Positions 36,187 to 46,249 of a DNA stretch of 64,000 nucleotides are shown here, piece by piece. Under the pieces are notes generated by a model. That model searched no databases and was not told where the DNA came from. It was given only the letters and a program-made list of their open reading frames with translations. Position numbers and translations under genes: made by a program. Source of the DNA: Pantoea trifolii (GTDB lineage: Bacteria > Pseudomonadota > Gammaproteobacteria > Enterobacterales > Enterobacteriaceae); NCBI RefSeq assembly GCF_024506435.1, contig NZ_JANIET010000001.1, positions 3,968,001 to 4,032,000 on the forward strand, read 5' to 3'. The stretch's first letter is position 1. Each line of letters begins with the position of its first letter.

Positions 36187-37194
36187 ATGACGGACAAAAA
36201 ACCTACAGAGACAGCGGCCAAAGCAGAAGCCAAGCCGCTTATTGATATTAAAACCGGCAATAAAACCGTGGATGGCTCGATTCAACATGTGTCGCGCTTC
36301 GCTGCCTGGTTTCAGGCGATTCCGGCAGTGGCGCACTTTATGCGCGCGCTGGAACGCTTTAACGATCGCCTTGGCAGCCAGTTTGGCGCGGCGATCACCT
36401 ACTTCTCTTTTCTCTCTCTGATACCGATTTTGATGGTCTCCTTTGCGGCAGTCGGCTTTGTGCTGGCGTCGAATCAGGACATGCTCACCGAGTTGATCAA
36501 CAAAATCGTTAACAGCATCAGCGATCCGACGCTGGCCACCACGCTGAAGAATACGGTGAATACCGCGATTCAGCAGCGCGCCACGGTGGGGATAACCGGT
36601 TTGCTGCTGGCGCTTTACTCCGGCATTAACTGGATGGGCAATTTGCGTGAAGCAGTGCGCGCGCAGTCGCGCGACGTGTGGGAACGTACGCCAGACGATC
36701 AGGAGAAACTCTGGAAGAAGTACGCGCGCGACCTGCTTTCGCTGCTGGGTTTGATGTTTGCGCTGGTGATTACGCTGTCGCTGACCTCAATTGCCGGTGC
36801 GGCGCAGGCGGCGATCGTTAATGCGCTGGGGCTGGAAGACATTGAGTGGCTGCGTCCGGCAATGACGGTGATTGCGTTATCTATCTCCATCTTTGCTAAC
36901 TATCTGCTGTTCCTGTGGATCTTCTGGATTCTGCCGCGCCACAAGCCACGTAAAAAAGCACTGTTCCGTGGCACGCTGCTGGCGGCGATTGGCTTTGAAG
37001 TGATCAAGTTTGTGATGACGCTGACGCTGCCGAAGCTGGCGACTTCGCCATCGGGTGCCGCCTTTGGTTCGGTGCTCGGCTTGATGGCATTCTTCTACTT
37101 CTTTGCGCGTTTGACGCTGTTCTGCGCCGCGTGGATCGCCACCGCGAAATATAAAGATGATAAAGAGATGCCGCAGCCGCATCAGGCTAAATAA
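36187..37194 (+). CDS. yhjD: YihY/BrkB-family inner membrane protein YhjD
   Basis: A 335-aa integral membrane protein with six predicted helices and the block RFNDRLGSQFGAAITYFSFLSLIPILMVSF (quoted in part: FGAAITYFSFLSLIP), plus INWMGNLREAVRAQSRDVWER, both nearly the same as E. coli YhjD. In E. coli a mutation in yhjD allows survival without normal lipid A, so a lipid or LPS-precursor transport role has been proposed. The N-terminal 45 residues are charged and cytosolic. Order yhjC-yhjD-yhjE is kept from E. coli. Confidence 0.92.
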   Translation: MTDKKPTETAAKAEAKPLIDIKTGNKTVDGSIQHVSRFAAWFQAIPAVAHFMRALERFNDRLGSQFGAAITYFSFLSLIPILMVSFAAVGFVLASNQDMLTELINKIVNSISDPTLATTLKNTVNTAIQQRATVGITGLLLALYSGINWMGNLREAVRAQSRDVWERTPDDQEKLWKKYARDLLSLLGLMFALVITLSLTSIAGAAQAAIVNALGLEDIEWLRPAMTVIALSISIFANYLLFLWIFWILPRHKPRKKALFRGTLLAAIGFEVIKFVMTLTLPKLATSPSGAAFGSVLGLMAFFYFFARLTLFCAAWIATAKYKDDKEMPQPHQAK

Positions 37195-37233
37195 GCCGAC
37201 GAGGTTGTTACATTTGCCGCACTAGCTAAAAAT

Positions 37234-37305
37234 GTTTCCTGCTGGCTACTTTTTCAGCAAAAACCAGCAGGAAACGCTAAAGGGTCACTTTAATTTGGCC
37301 CTTTT
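37234..37305. terminator. Two consecutive hairpins after yhjD
   Basis: First stem GTTTCCTGCTGG / CCAGCAGGAAAC (perfect 12 bp, 37234-37275). The second is AAAGGG / CCCTTTT (37279-37305) ending in a short T-run. They probably end yhjD transcription. The remainder of the gap to yhjE shows no coding sequence. Confidence 0.65.
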
Positions 37306-37483
37306 GCAGAGATTCCCGCCAAAAAAATGACACTTCCCGTTCCCATCCGCCACTGATTGCAGCAACTCAGAAATTATCCACTTATTCGCCGAAAAAGCCC
37401 GGTCTGACGCGGTTTTTCGCCATTGAATGCCGCAAACCAGGTGCGTAAGATTCTCTGTCTACATTTACAATTAAGAAACACTT

Positions 37484-38818
37484 ATGCAAGCTTCCATCAC
37501 AGAAACACTCGACAAAAAACACGACGACGCACCGGTCAATTCACGTGGCAAAGTGGTTGTGGCATCGCTTGTCGGCACCGCCATTGAGTTCTTCGACTTC
37601 TATATCTATGCCACCGCCGCGGTGATTATTTTCCCGCACATCTTCTTCCCGCAGGGCGATCCGACCGTGGCTACGCTACAGTCGCTGGCAACCTTCGCGA
37701 TCGCCTTCGTGGCGCGTCCTATCGGTTCTGCCGTGTTTGGCCACTTTGGCGACCGCGTGGGCCGTAAAGCAACCCTGGTGGCATCGCTGCTGACCATGGG
37801 CGTTTCGACGGTGCTGATTGGTTTGCTGCCAGGTTATGAAACCATCGGCGTGGCAGCGCCGCTGCTGCTGGCGCTGGCGCGTTTTGGTCAGGGCCTTGGC
37901 TTGGGTGGCGAATGGGGCGGCGCAGCACTGCTGGCCACCGAAAATGCCCCGGCGAAAAAACGTGCGCTTTATGGCTCATTCCCACAGCTCGGCGCGCCGA
38001 TTGGCTTCTTCTTCGCTAACGGCACCTTCCTGCTGCTTTCATGGTTGCTGACCGACGAACAGTTCATGAACTGGGGCTGGCGCGTGCCGTTTATTCTCTC
38101 TGCGGTATTGGTGTTAATTGGCCTGTATGTGCGCGTTTCGCTGCATGAAAGCCCGGTGTTCGCCAAAGTGCAGAAAGAGAACAAGCAGGTGAAAATGCCG
38201 ATTGGCACGCTGCTGAGCAAGCATCTGACCGCCACCATTCTCGGCACTTTTATCATGCTCGCCACTTACACGCTGTTCTACATTATGACCGTGTATTCGA
38301 TGAGTTACGGCACCGCGCCCGCGCCGGCTGGTCTTGGCTATTCGCGTAACAGCTTTCTGTGGATGCTGATGGTGGCGGTGATTGGTTTTGGTGTGATGGT
38401 GCCGATTGCCGGTCTCCTGGCCGATCGCTTTGGTCGTCGTAAAACCATGATCACCATTACGTTGATGATTATCGCCTTTGCATTGATGTTCCCAATGCTG
38501 CTGGGTTCTGGCTCTCAGGTGCTGGTGATGGGCTTCCTGATCCTTGGTCTGAGCATTATGGGCCTGACGTTTGGTCCGATGGGCGCGCTGCTGCCAGAAC
38601 TGTTCCCGACGGAAGTGCGTTATACCGGTGCATCCTTCTCCTACAACCTGTCGTCGATTCTTGGGGCCTCGGTAGCGCCTTATATCGCCACGTGGTTGAA
38701 TGCCCATTACGGTTTGCAGGCGGTGGGTTTCTATCTGGCTTCGATGGCGGTGTTGACGTTGATCGCGCTGATTGCCTGTAAAGAGACGCGTAATCAGACG
38801 CTGTATGAAGCGGTGTGA
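37484..38818 (+). CDS. yhjE: MFS metabolite:H+ symporter YhjE
   Basis: A 444-aa transporter with 12 helices of the metabolite:H+ symporter family (ShiA/ProP relatives). The start of the fold, VVASLVGTAIEFFDFYIYAT, and the loop GHFGDRVGRKATL are typical. GQGLGLGGEWGGAALLATEN in helix 4-5 and FGPMGALLPELFPTEVRYTG later follow E. coli YhjE almost residue for residue. The substrate is unknown; relatives carry shikimate, citrate or osmolytes. Only a weak ribosome site is visible. Confidence 0.9.
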   Translation: MQASITETLDKKHDDAPVNSRGKVVVASLVGTAIEFFDFYIYATAAVIIFPHIFFPQGDPTVATLQSLATFAIAFVARPIGSAVFGHFGDRVGRKATLVASLLTMGVSTVLIGLLPGYETIGVAAPLLLALARFGQGLGLGGEWGGAALLATENAPAKKRALYGSFPQLGAPIGFFFANGTFLLLSWLLTDEQFMNWGWRVPFILSAVLVLIGLYVRVSLHESPVFAKVQKENKQVKMPIGTLLSKHLTATILGTFIMLATYTLFYIMTVYSMSYGTAPAPAGLGYSRNSFLWMLMVAVIGFGVMVPIAGLLADRFGRRKTMITITLMIIAFALMFPMLLGSGSQVLVMGFLILGLSIMGLTFGPMGALLPELFPTEVRYTGASFSYNLSSILGASVAPYIATWLNAHYGLQAVGFYLASMAVLTLIALIACKETRNQTLYEAV

Positions 38819-38834
38819 TTGATTTCCACCATTC

Positions 38835-38973
38835 GTGCTCGCTGTCCCCCATCCCGGCCTTCCCCCGCTAGCGGGGGAAGGAGACGCTTCCACATGCAGC
38901 TTCATCACTGGCATGTGGCAGCATCTTCCTCCCCCATTTATGGGGGAGGACCGAGGAGGGGGACACCGAGCAC
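38835..38973. mobile_element. 139-bp MITE-like element, copy 2
   Basis: Near-identical to the unit at 21150, with better matching ends: GTGCTCGCTGTCCCCC on the left and GGGGGACACCGAGCAC on the right. The same three hairpins occur; the middle stem has one mismatch (GCTTCCACATGC). A further end-like copy, GCGGGACAGCGAGCAC, lies at 38981-38996. It is between the convergent yhjE and ilvC genes. Confidence 0.7.
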
Positions 38974-39004
38974 ATACATAGCGGGACAGCGAGCACCAAT
39001 AATA

Positions 39005-39030
39005 AAAAACCCCGGCAAGCCGGGGTTTTT
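39005..39030. terminator. Bidirectional terminator between yhjE and ilvC
   Basis: CCCCGGC / GCCGGGG stem with an A-run before and a T-run after, working for both convergent genes. It lies 31 bp past the ilvC stop. Confidence 0.9.
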
Positions 39031-39060
39031 TATTGTGCTGAAAACTGTGTCGTGCGTGGC

Positions 39061-40536
39061 TTAGCCAGCGACAGCGATACGTTTCATATCGGTCATGTAG
39101 CCACGCAGTTTGCGGCCTACAGATTCGATTGGATGCTGACGAACGGCTTCGTTGACGTCACGCAGCTGCGCGTTATCAACCTGCGTACCTTCGATCGCTT
39201 TGCCCAGATCCCCCGGCTGCAGCGTGGTCATGAACTCTTTCAGCAGTGGAACTGCCGCGAAGGAGAACAGGTAGTTACCGTATTCTGCGGTATCGGAAAT
39301 AACCACGTTCATCTCATACAGACGCTTACGTGCGATGGTGTTAGCAATCAGCGGCAGCTCGTGCAGTGATTCGTAGTAAGCCGACTCTTCAATGATGCCC
39401 GCGTCAACCATGGTTTCGAACGCCAGCTCAACGCCTGCTTTCACCATTGCAACCATCACGACGCCTTTGTCGTAGTATTCCTGCTCTTCGATTTTGCCAT
39501 CAAACTGTGGTGCATTTTCGAATGCGGTTGCGCCGGTCTCTTCACGCCATGTCAGCAGATTTTTGTCGTCGTTAGCCCAGTCAGCCATCATGCCTGAAGA
39601 GAATTCGCCAGAGATGATGTCATCCATGTGCTTCTGGAACAGCGGTGCCATGATGGTTTTCAGCTGCTCAGACAGCGCATAAGCACGGATTTTCGCCGGG
39701 TTAGACAGGCGATCCATCATCAGCGTAATGCCGCCGAACTTCAGGGATTCGGTGATGGTTTCCCAGCCGAACTGAATCAGTTTTTCGGTGTAAGCCGCGT
39801 CGTGACCTTCAGCCACCAGCTTGTCGAAGCACAGCAGAGAACCGGCCTGCAGCATACCGCACAGGATGGTCTGCTCGCCCATCAGGTCAGATTTCACTTC
39901 CGCAACGAAGGAAGATTCCAGCACGCCCGCACGGTCGCCGCCGGTCGCTGCTGCCCAGGCTTTAGCAATCGCCATGCCTTCACCTTTGGGATCGTTTTCC
40001 GGGTGAACGGCGATCAGCGTAGGAACACCGAAACCACGCTTGTACTCTTCACGTACTTCAGTACCCGGGCACTTCGGTGCCACCATCACGACGGTGATGT
40101 CTTTACGGATGGTTTCGCCCACTTCAACGATATTGAAACCGTGTGAGTAACCCAGCGCAGCGCCATCTTTCATCAGCGGCTGAACAGCCTGAACCACAGC
40201 AGAGTGCTGCTTGTCTGGCGTCAGGTTAACCACCAGATCGGCCTGTGGGATCAGCTCTTCGTAAGTCCCCACTTTGAAGCCGTTATCGGTAGCTTTGCGG
40301 AAAGAGGCACGCTTCTCAGCAATCGCTTCAGCACGCAGGGCATACGCCACGTCCAGACCAGAATCACGCATGTTCAGGCCCTGGTTCAGACCCTGAGCAC
40401 CACAACCAACGATGACCACTTTCTTGCCTTTCAGGAAGCTAGCGCCATCTGCGAATTCGTCGCGTGACATGAAACGACATTTGCCTAACTGCGCTAACTG
40501 GTTGCGCAGATTCAATGTGTTGAAGTAATTAGCCAT
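39061..40536 (-). CDS. ilvC: Ketol-acid reductoisomerase
   Basis: Class II acetohydroxyacid isomeroreductase, NADPH- and Mg-dependent, second step of valine and isoleucine synthesis. The product is 491 aa, exactly the E. coli length. The Rossmann motif is [20 protein letters not shown] near residue 40, with the following AYALR region for NADPH. Catalytic-domain blocks such as [14 protein letters not shown] are duplicated in class II. The start at 40536 ([11 protein letters not shown]) is the conserved one. It is transcribed divergently from ilvY, whose operator lies between, and is expected to be induced by acetolactate through IlvY. Confidence 0.97.
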   Translation of the reverse strand: MANYFNTLNLRNQLAQLGKCRFMSRDEFADGASFLKGKKVVIVGCGAQGLNQGLNMRDSGLDVAYALRAEAIAEKRASFRKATDNGFKVGTYEELIPQADLVVNLTPDKQHSAVVQAVQPLMKDGAALGYSHGFNIVEVGETIRKDITVVMVAPKCPGTEVREEYKRGFGVPTLIAVHPENDPKGEGMAIAKAWAAATGGDRAGVLESSFVAEVKSDLMGEQTILCGMLQAGSLLCFDKLVAEGHDAAYTEKLIQFGWETITESLKFGGITLMMDRLSNPAKIRAYALSEQLKTIMAPLFQKHMDDIISGEFSSGMMADWANDDKNLLTWREETGATAFENAPQFDGKIEEQEYYDKGVVMVAMVKAGVELAFETMVDAGIIEESAYYESLHELPLIANTIARKRLYEMNVVISDTAEYGNYLFSFAAVPLLKEFMTTLQPGDLGKAIEGTQVDNAQLRDVNEAVRQHPIESVGRKLRGYMTDMKRIAVAG

Positions 40537-40628
40537 GGGTACTCCGGTTAGATGTTGTGTTTGTTTTTGTTCAGTAACGACGTTGTCTCTCACGCCGCGA
40601 ATGACCCCATCATATGACAGGAAATCCG

Positions 40629-40674
40629 TTGCTTAAATTGATATATTAGCAAGGTCACATTGCAAAATTTGCAA
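40629..40674. promoter_or_regulatory. IlvY operator region between ilvC and ilvY
   Basis: Two inverted repeats: TTGCAAAATTTGCAA (40660-40674) and TTGCT...AGCAA (40629-40652). Their place between the divergent genes fits the paired IlvY operators known from E. coli ilvYC. Confidence 0.7.
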
Positions 40675-40697
40675 CATAACCTTGAGGCGATACGCGC

Positions 40698-41579
40698 ATG
40701 GATTTACGAGACCTGAAACTCTTCCTTCATCTGGCTGAAAGCTGCCACTTTGGCCGCACCGCGCGTGCCATGCACGTCAGTCCTTCAACCCTATCGCGGC
40801 AGATTCAGCGCCTGGAAGAGGATGTCGGTCACACGCTGTTCCTGCGTGATAACCGCACCGTGACGCTGACCGAAGCCGGTGAGCGTTTGCGCCAGTTTGC
40901 GCAGCAGACGTTGCTGCACTATCAGCAACTGCGGCATGTGATGGATCTTAACGGCCCTTCACTGAGCGGCGAGCTGCGCCTGTTCTGCTCGGTGACCGCC
41001 GCTTACAGCCATTTGCCGCCGATTCTCGATCGCTTTCGCGCTGAACATCCGCAGGTAGAGATCAAACTTACTACCGGTGATGCCGCCGATGCGATTGAGA
41101 TGGTGCAGTCCGGCGACGCCGATCTCGCCATTGCCGGTCGCCCAGAATCGCTGCCGGCCAGCATAGATTTTACGCCACTGGGCCTGATTCCGCTGGTGCT
41201 GATCGCCCCGGCGCTGCCTTGCCCGGTGCGCAATCAGGCGACGCAGGAGCAACCCGATTGGGCGCAAATTCCGTTTATCCTGCCGGAACAAGGACCTGCA
41301 CGCCGCGGCATCGATTTATGGTTCCGCCGCCAGCGCATTCCCAATCCGCAGATTTATGCCACGGTTTCCGGTCATGAGGCGATTGTGTCAATGGTGGCGC
41401 TGGGATGTGGTATTGCGCTGCTGCCGGATGTGGTGCTGGAGAACAGCCCGGAACCGGTGCGCAATCGCGTGTTAACGCTGGAGAATGTGGAGTCTGTCGC
41501 ACCGCTGGAACTCGGCGTTTGCGTACAAAAAAAGCGGCTCGGAGAGCCGCTTATCAATGCGTTCTGGCACCAGCTGTAA
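40698..41579 (+). CDS. ilvY: LysR-type activator of ilvC
   Basis: A 293-aa LysR regulator. The N-terminus MDLRDLKLFLHLAESCHFGR and helix-turn-helix ARAMHVSPSTLSRQIQRLEE are those of IlvY. It activates ilvC in response to acetolactate and acetohydroxybutyrate and represses itself. Divergent placement from ilvC supports this fully. Its stop codon is directly followed by the ilvA stop on the other strand, with no terminator between. Confidence 0.95.
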   Translation: MDLRDLKLFLHLAESCHFGRTARAMHVSPSTLSRQIQRLEEDVGHTLFLRDNRTVTLTEAGERLRQFAQQTLLHYQQLRHVMDLNGPSLSGELRLFCSVTAAYSHLPPILDRFRAEHPQVEIKLTTGDAADAIEMVQSGDADLAIAGRPESLPASIDFTPLGLIPLVLIAPALPCPVRNQATQEQPDWAQIPFILPEQGPARRGIDLWFRRQRIPNPQIYATVSGHEAIVSMVALGCGIALLPDVVLENSPEPVRNRVLTLENVESVAPLELGVCVQKKRLGEPLINAFWHQL

Positions 41580-43127
41580 TCACTGCCCGGCGAGGAAGAA
41601 ACGGAACGCCGGATTGCTTGCTTCGTCATGCCATTCATAACCCAACGCGGTGAGATGGGTTTCGAAATCCGGTTCCTGATCGTTGGCTTCAAATGCCGCC
41701 AGCACGCGGCCATAATCGGTGCCGTGGCTGCGATAATGGAACAGCGAGATATTCCAGTGCGCACCCAACGTCTGCAGGAACTTCAGCAGCGCGCCCGGTG
41801 CTTCCGGGAATTCAAAGCTAAACAGACGTTCGCGCAGCGGCTTCGATGGACGTCCGCCCACCATGTAGCGCACGTGCAGCTTGGCCATTTCATCATCCGA
41901 CAGATCCACCACGTTATAACCGGCTTCGCTCAACTGGCTGATGATCTCACTGCGCTCCTCCAGCCCGCGCGTCAAGCGCACGCCGACGAAAATGCAGGCG
42001 TTATCCGCATCCGCGTAGCGATAGTTGAACTCGGTAATAGAGCGTCCGCCGATGGTCTGACAGAATTTGAGGAAACTGCCCTGTTGCTCTGGAATGGTGA
42101 CCGCCAGCAGCGCTTCACGCTGTTCGCCCAGTTCACAACGCTCGGAGACATAGCGCAAGCCGTGGAAGTTCACGTTGGCACCCGACAACACGTGCGCCAG
42201 GCGCTCGCCTTTAATGTCGTGCATCTGGATGTACTTCTTCATGCCCGCCAGCGCCAGCGCGCCAGAAGGTTCCGCCACGGCGCGCACATCTTCGAACAGA
42301 TCTTTCACTGCTGCGCAAATCGCATCGCTATCCACCGTAATGATGTCATCAAGATACTGCTGACACAGGCGGAAGGTTTCGCTGCCGATGCGTTTGACCG
42401 CCACGCCTTCAGCAAACAAGCCCACGCGCGGCAAATCTACCGGCTCTCCGGCATCCAGCGCCGCCTTGAGACAGGCCGAATCTTCCGACTCCACGGCGAT
42501 CACTTTGATCTGCGGCATCAGCTGCTTGATCAGCACCGCCACGCCCGCCGCCAGACCGCCACCGCCGACCGGCACGAAGACGCGATCGAGATGCGCATCC
42601 TGCTGCAGCAACTCCATCGCCAGCGTGCCCTGCCCGGCGATCACCGCCGGATGGTCAAACGGAGGTACGAAGGTGTAACCCTGCTGCTCCGCCAGCTCAA
42701 TCGCTTTGGCTTTCGCCTCGTCGAAGTTGGCACCAAACAGATAAGCCTCACCGCCAAATGCGCGTACTGCATCAACCTTGATGTCTGCCGTGGCCAGCGG
42801 CATCACAATCAGTGATTTAATGCCAAGCGTGCTGGCCGAGAGTGCCACGCCCTGCGCATGGTTGCCGGCCGAAGCCGTCACCACGCCGCGCGCTTTTTGC
42901 TCTTCGTTCAGCCCGGCAATCATCGCGTAAGCCCCGCGCAGCTTGAAGCTGTGCACCGGCTGACGATCTTCACGCTTCACCAAAATGGTGTTGCCAAGAC
43001 GCGATGAAATTTTTTCCATTTTTTGCAGCGGCGTCACCTGAGCAATTTCATACACCGGTGAACGCAGCACTGCGCGCAAATACTCCGCGCCGTTTGGCGT
43101 CGCGGAGAGCGGTTGAGACTCAGCCAT
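41580..43127 (-). CDS. ilvA: Threonine deaminase, biosynthetic
   Basis: PLP enzyme converting threonine to 2-oxobutanoate, first step toward isoleucine. The product is 515 aa. The PLP lysine is K62 in HSFKLRGAYAM, and the glycine loop is VGGGGLAAGV. The two C-terminal ACT-like regulatory domains (EQQGSFLKFCQTIGGRSITEF and EAPGALLKFLQTLG) bind Ile and Val. Last gene of ilvGMEDA, starting 3 bp after ilvD. Convergent with ilvY. Confidence 0.97.
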   Translation of the reverse strand: MAESQPLSATPNGAEYLRAVLRSPVYEIAQVTPLQKMEKISSRLGNTILVKREDRQPVHSFKLRGAYAMIAGLNEEQKARGVVTASAGNHAQGVALSASTLGIKSLIVMPLATADIKVDAVRAFGGEAYLFGANFDEAKAKAIELAEQQGYTFVPPFDHPAVIAGQGTLAMELLQQDAHLDRVFVPVGGGGLAAGVAVLIKQLMPQIKVIAVESEDSACLKAALDAGEPVDLPRVGLFAEGVAVKRIGSETFRLCQQYLDDIITVDSDAICAAVKDLFEDVRAVAEPSGALALAGMKKYIQMHDIKGERLAHVLSGANVNFHGLRYVSERCELGEQREALLAVTIPEQQGSFLKFCQTIGGRSITEFNYRYADADNACIFVGVRLTRGLEERSEIISQLSEAGYNVVDLSDDEMAKLHVRYMVGGRPSKPLRERLFSFEFPEAPGALLKFLQTLGAHWNISLFHYRSHGTDYGRVLAAFEANDQEPDFETHLTALGYEWHDEASNPAFRFFLAGQ

Positions 43128-43130
43128 GGG

Positions 43131-44981
43131 TTAGCCTCCCAGCTTAGACTTATCGCGCACCGCGCCTTTGTCAGCGCTGGTCGCCAGTGATGCATAGGCG
43201 CGCAGGGCAAAGGAGACTTCACGCACACGGCCGTGCGGGGTATAGGCCGCATCGCCACGCGCTAGCTCTTCTTCACGACGGGCGTGCAGTTCGTTATCCG
43301 GTACCGCCAGCTTGATGCCACGGTTCGGGATATCGATTTCAATCATGTCGCCATCTTTCACCAGCGCGATGGTGCCGCCGCTCGCCGCTTCCGGAGAGGC
43401 GTGACCAATCGACAAGCCCGACGTACCGCCAGAGAAGCGACCATCGGTGATCAGTGCGCAGCTTTTGCCGAGGCCCATGGATTTCAGATAGGTGGTCGGA
43501 TAGAGCATTTCCTGCATGCCCGGCCCGCCTTTTGGTCCTTCGTAGCGGATTACTACGACATCGCCAGCCACCACTTTGCCGCCAAGAATTGCTTCAACCG
43601 CATCATCCTGGCTTTCGTAGACTTTGGCCGGGCCTTTGAAGGTGAGGATCTCTTTGTCTACACCCGCAGTTTTAACGATGCAGCCATCTTCCGCGATGTT
43701 GCCGTAAAGCACGGCTAAGCCGCCATCCTGCGAGTAAGCGTGTTCGCGAGTACGAATACAACCATCGGTACGATCGTCATCCAGCGTGTCCCAACGGCAA
43801 TTCTGCGAGAACGCCTTGGTGGTACGAATACCAGCAGGACCAGCGCGGAACATATCCTTCACCGCCTGATCTTTGGTCAGCATGATGTCGTACTGATCCA
43901 GGGTTTCACGCATGCTCTGCTGCAAGATATTGCGCGCGCTGGTGTCGATCAAACCGGCGCGATCTAACTCACCGAGAATGGCGATAACGCCACCCGCACG
44001 GTGCACATCTTCCATGTGATATTTCGGCGTACTTGGCGCCACTTTACACAGCTGCGGCACTTTACGAGACAAGCGATCGATATCGGAGATGTTGAAGTCG
44101 ATTTCGCCTTCCAGCGCCGCTGCCAGCAGGTGCAGAACGGTGTTGGTGGAACCGCCCATGGCGATATCCAGCGTCATCGCATTCTCGAACGCCGCTTTGG
44201 TGGCGATGTTACGCGGCAGCATGTTGACGTCATCCTGCTCGTAGTAGCGTTTGGTCAGGCTAACGATGCGCTTACCGGCATTGATGAACAGCTCTTTACG
44301 ATCGGCGTGTGTGGCCAGCAGTGAACCGTTACCCGGCTGCGACAAGCCCAGCGCTTCGGTCAGACAGTTCATCGAGTTGGCGGTGAACATACCGGAACAG
44401 GAACCGCAGGTTGGACAAGCAGAACGTTCGATCTGATCGCTGTCGGCATCGCTGACGTTCGGGTTGGCGCCCTGAATCATCGCATCAACCAGATCCAGCT
44501 TGATGATTTGATCAGACAGTTTGGTTTTCCCGGCTTCCATCGGTCCGCCAGACACAAAGATCACCGGAATGTTGAGGCGCAGTGACGCCATCAGCATGCC
44601 TGGGGTGATTTTGTCGCAGTTGGAGATACAGACCATGGCATCGGCGCAGTGCGCGTTGACCATGTACTCCACTGAATCGGCAATCAGCTCGCGTGAAGGC
44701 AGTGAATACAGCATGCCGCCATGACCCATGGCGATACCGTCATCCACCGCAATGGTGTTGAACTCTTTGGCCACGCCGCCAGCTGCTTCGATTTCCTCAG
44801 CAACCAGTTTGCCAAGATCGCGCAGGTGCACGTGGCCCGGTACGAATTGGGTGAATGAGTTGACCACGGCGATAATCGGCTTACCGAAATCGTCGTCGGT
44901 CATTCCTGTCGCGCGCCACAAGGCACGGGCACCGGCCATGTTACGTCCATGGGTGGTGGTGGCGGAACGGTACTTAGGCAT
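43131..44981 (-). CDS. ilvD: Dihydroxyacid dehydratase
   Basis: Iron-sulfur dehydratase for the third step of valine and isoleucine synthesis. At 616 aa it matches E. coli. Cluster cysteines appear in MVCISNCDK (C118/C122) and in [18 protein letters not shown]. The C-terminal block [20 protein letters not shown] is conserved. Third-to-last enzyme gene of the ilv operon after ilvE. Confidence 0.97.
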   Translation of the reverse strand: MPKYRSATTTHGRNMAGARALWRATGMTDDDFGKPIIAVVNSFTQFVPGHVHLRDLGKLVAEEIEAAGGVAKEFNTIAVDDGIAMGHGGMLYSLPSRELIADSVEYMVNAHCADAMVCISNCDKITPGMLMASLRLNIPVIFVSGGPMEAGKTKLSDQIIKLDLVDAMIQGANPNVSDADSDQIERSACPTCGSCSGMFTANSMNCLTEALGLSQPGNGSLLATHADRKELFINAGKRIVSLTKRYYEQDDVNMLPRNIATKAAFENAMTLDIAMGGSTNTVLHLLAAALEGEIDFNISDIDRLSRKVPQLCKVAPSTPKYHMEDVHRAGGVIAILGELDRAGLIDTSARNILQQSMRETLDQYDIMLTKDQAVKDMFRAGPAGIRTTKAFSQNCRWDTLDDDRTDGCIRTREHAYSQDGGLAVLYGNIAEDGCIVKTAGVDKEILTFKGPAKVYESQDDAVEAILGGKVVAGDVVVIRYEGPKGGPGMQEMLYPTTYLKSMGLGKSCALITDGRFSGGTSGLSIGHASPEAASGGTIALVKDGDMIEIDIPNRGIKLAVPDNELHARREEELARGDAAYTPHGRVREVSFALRAYASLATSADKGAVRDKSKLGG

Positions 44982-45012
44982 GCTCTATTTACTCCAGTAA
45001 TAATAAGGTTGC

Positions 45013-45033
45013 GGGCGCCATCTGACGCCCGCA
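45013..45033 (-). other. Hairpin in the ilvE-ilvD gap
   Basis: GCGGGCG / CGCCCGC stem, preceded by a T-run on the minus strand rather than followed by one, so it is more likely an mRNA-stabilising or processing hairpin than a terminator. Confidence 0.45.
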
Positions 45034-45043
45034 AAAAATCTCG

Positions 45044-45973
45044 TTATGCGTTAACCGGATCCAACCAGCCCCACTTGTCTTCCGTCTCGCCAGTGAACAG
45101 GCCAAAGAATGCCTTCTGGATACGACCGGTGACCGGACCACGTTTACCTTCGCCGACCTGAATGCCGTCGACGCTGCGCACCGGAGTGATCTCCGCTGCA
45201 GTACCTGACATGAAGACTTCGTCGGCCAGATACAGGGATTCGCGCGACAGAACCTGCTCACGCACTTCAATACCCATGTCTTGCGCCAGCTTGATGATGG
45301 CGTCACGGGTGATGCCCGGCAGCGCTGAAGAGGTGAACGGCGGCGTGAACAGAATGCCATCTTTCACTTCGAACAAGTTTTCGCCAGCACCTTCTGAAAT
45401 ATAGCCGTTGGTGTCGAGCGCGATACCTTCCTGATAGCCGTGGCGGCGCGCTTCGCTGCCTACCAGCAGAGAGGAGAGATAGTTACCACCCGCTTTCGCG
45501 GCGGTTGGCAAGGTGTTTGGTGCAACGCGGTTCCAAGAAGAAACCATGGCGTCGATACCGTTTTCCAGCGCTTCAGCGCCCAGGTAAGCACCCCAAGGGA
45601 AGGCAGCGATGATTACATCGGTGGTGTAGCCATCTGGCGGGTTCACACCCAGACCCACGTCACCCACGAAGGCCAGCGGACGGATATAAGCGCTTTTCAA
45701 TTTGTTCACGCGGATTACTTCGCGGCACGCTTCCATCAACTCATCAACGCTGGCTTTAATCGGGAAACGGTAAATTTTGGCGGATTCATGCAGACGCTTC
45801 ATATGCTCACGGTGGCGGAACACCACTGGACCTTTGTGTGAGTCGTAGCAACGCACGCCTTCAAACACAGAAGTACCGTAGTGCAGGGCGTGAGACATAA
45901 CGCTGACCTTGGCGTCTTCCCACTTAACCATCTCACCATTGAACCAAATAAAGTCTGCTTTCTTCGTACTCAT
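45044..45973 (-). CDS. ilvE: Branched-chain amino-acid aminotransferase
   Basis: Fold-type IV PLP aminotransferase for the last step of Val, Leu and Ile synthesis. The 309-aa product has MVKWEDAKVSVMSHALHYGTSVFEGVRCY at the start (quoted in part: HALHYGTSVFEGVRCY), the PLP lysine in LPTAAKAGGNYLSSLL near residue 160, and EVFMSGTAAEITPVRSVDG later. It follows ilvM by 18 bp with AGGA before the ATG. Confidence 0.97.
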   Translation of the reverse strand: MSTKKADFIWFNGEMVKWEDAKVSVMSHALHYGTSVFEGVRCYDSHKGPVVFRHREHMKRLHESAKIYRFPIKASVDELMEACREVIRVNKLKSAYIRPLAFVGDVGLGVNPPDGYTTDVIIAAFPWGAYLGAEALENGIDAMVSSWNRVAPNTLPTAAKAGGNYLSSLLVGSEARRHGYQEGIALDTNGYISEGAGENLFEVKDGILFTPPFTSSALPGITRDAIIKLAQDMGIEVREQVLSRESLYLADEVFMSGTAAEITPVRSVDGIQVGEGKRGPVTGRIQKAFFGLFTGETEDKWGWLDPVNA

Positions 45974-45991
45974 TGCTTTTTCCTTTGGCGA

Positions 45992-46249
45992 CTATGCGCG
46001 GATTTGTTGTGTTGTCTGTTGTTGGATCTCGACGCAAGCGACATCCATAAGTTTGCTTAACTGCGAAGACAGTAAATCGACTGAGCGTTGGCTGGCAACG
46101 GTCATTTCGATATTAATGTTTTCCGCATTGACCGCGGTGGCCATATTCATTGCACACACCTGGAAACCACGGTGACGCACGACACGCAAAATGCGCTCCA
46201 ATATTTCAGGACGAAAGCGGGCTTCGATAGACAATTGATGCTGATTCAT
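45992..46249 (-). CDS. ilvM: Acetolactate synthase II small subunit
   Basis: An 85-aa ACT-domain subunit that stabilises and activates IlvG. It begins [20 protein letters not shown] and has the beta-alpha-beta ACT pattern ([12 protein letters not shown]). The start overlaps the ilvG stop by three bases, implying coupled synthesis of both subunits. E. coli IlvM is 87 aa. Confidence 0.95.
   Translation of the reverse strand: MNQHQLSIEARFRPEILERILRVVRHRGFQVCAMNMATAVNAENINIEMTVASQRSVDLLSSQLSKLMDVACVEIQQQTTQQIRA

Noticed and set aside
38114..38914. 266-codon open frame antisense to yhjE running into the 139-bp element
   Set aside because: Covers a conserved transporter and a repeat; its product is His/Gln/Arg-rich and resembles no protein.
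41628..42815. 395-codon open frame antisense to ilvA
   Set aside because: It lies fully inside the strongly conserved ilvA gene; its His/Arg/Gln-rich product is what the reverse of a GC-rich coding sequence gives, and no ribosome site is seen.
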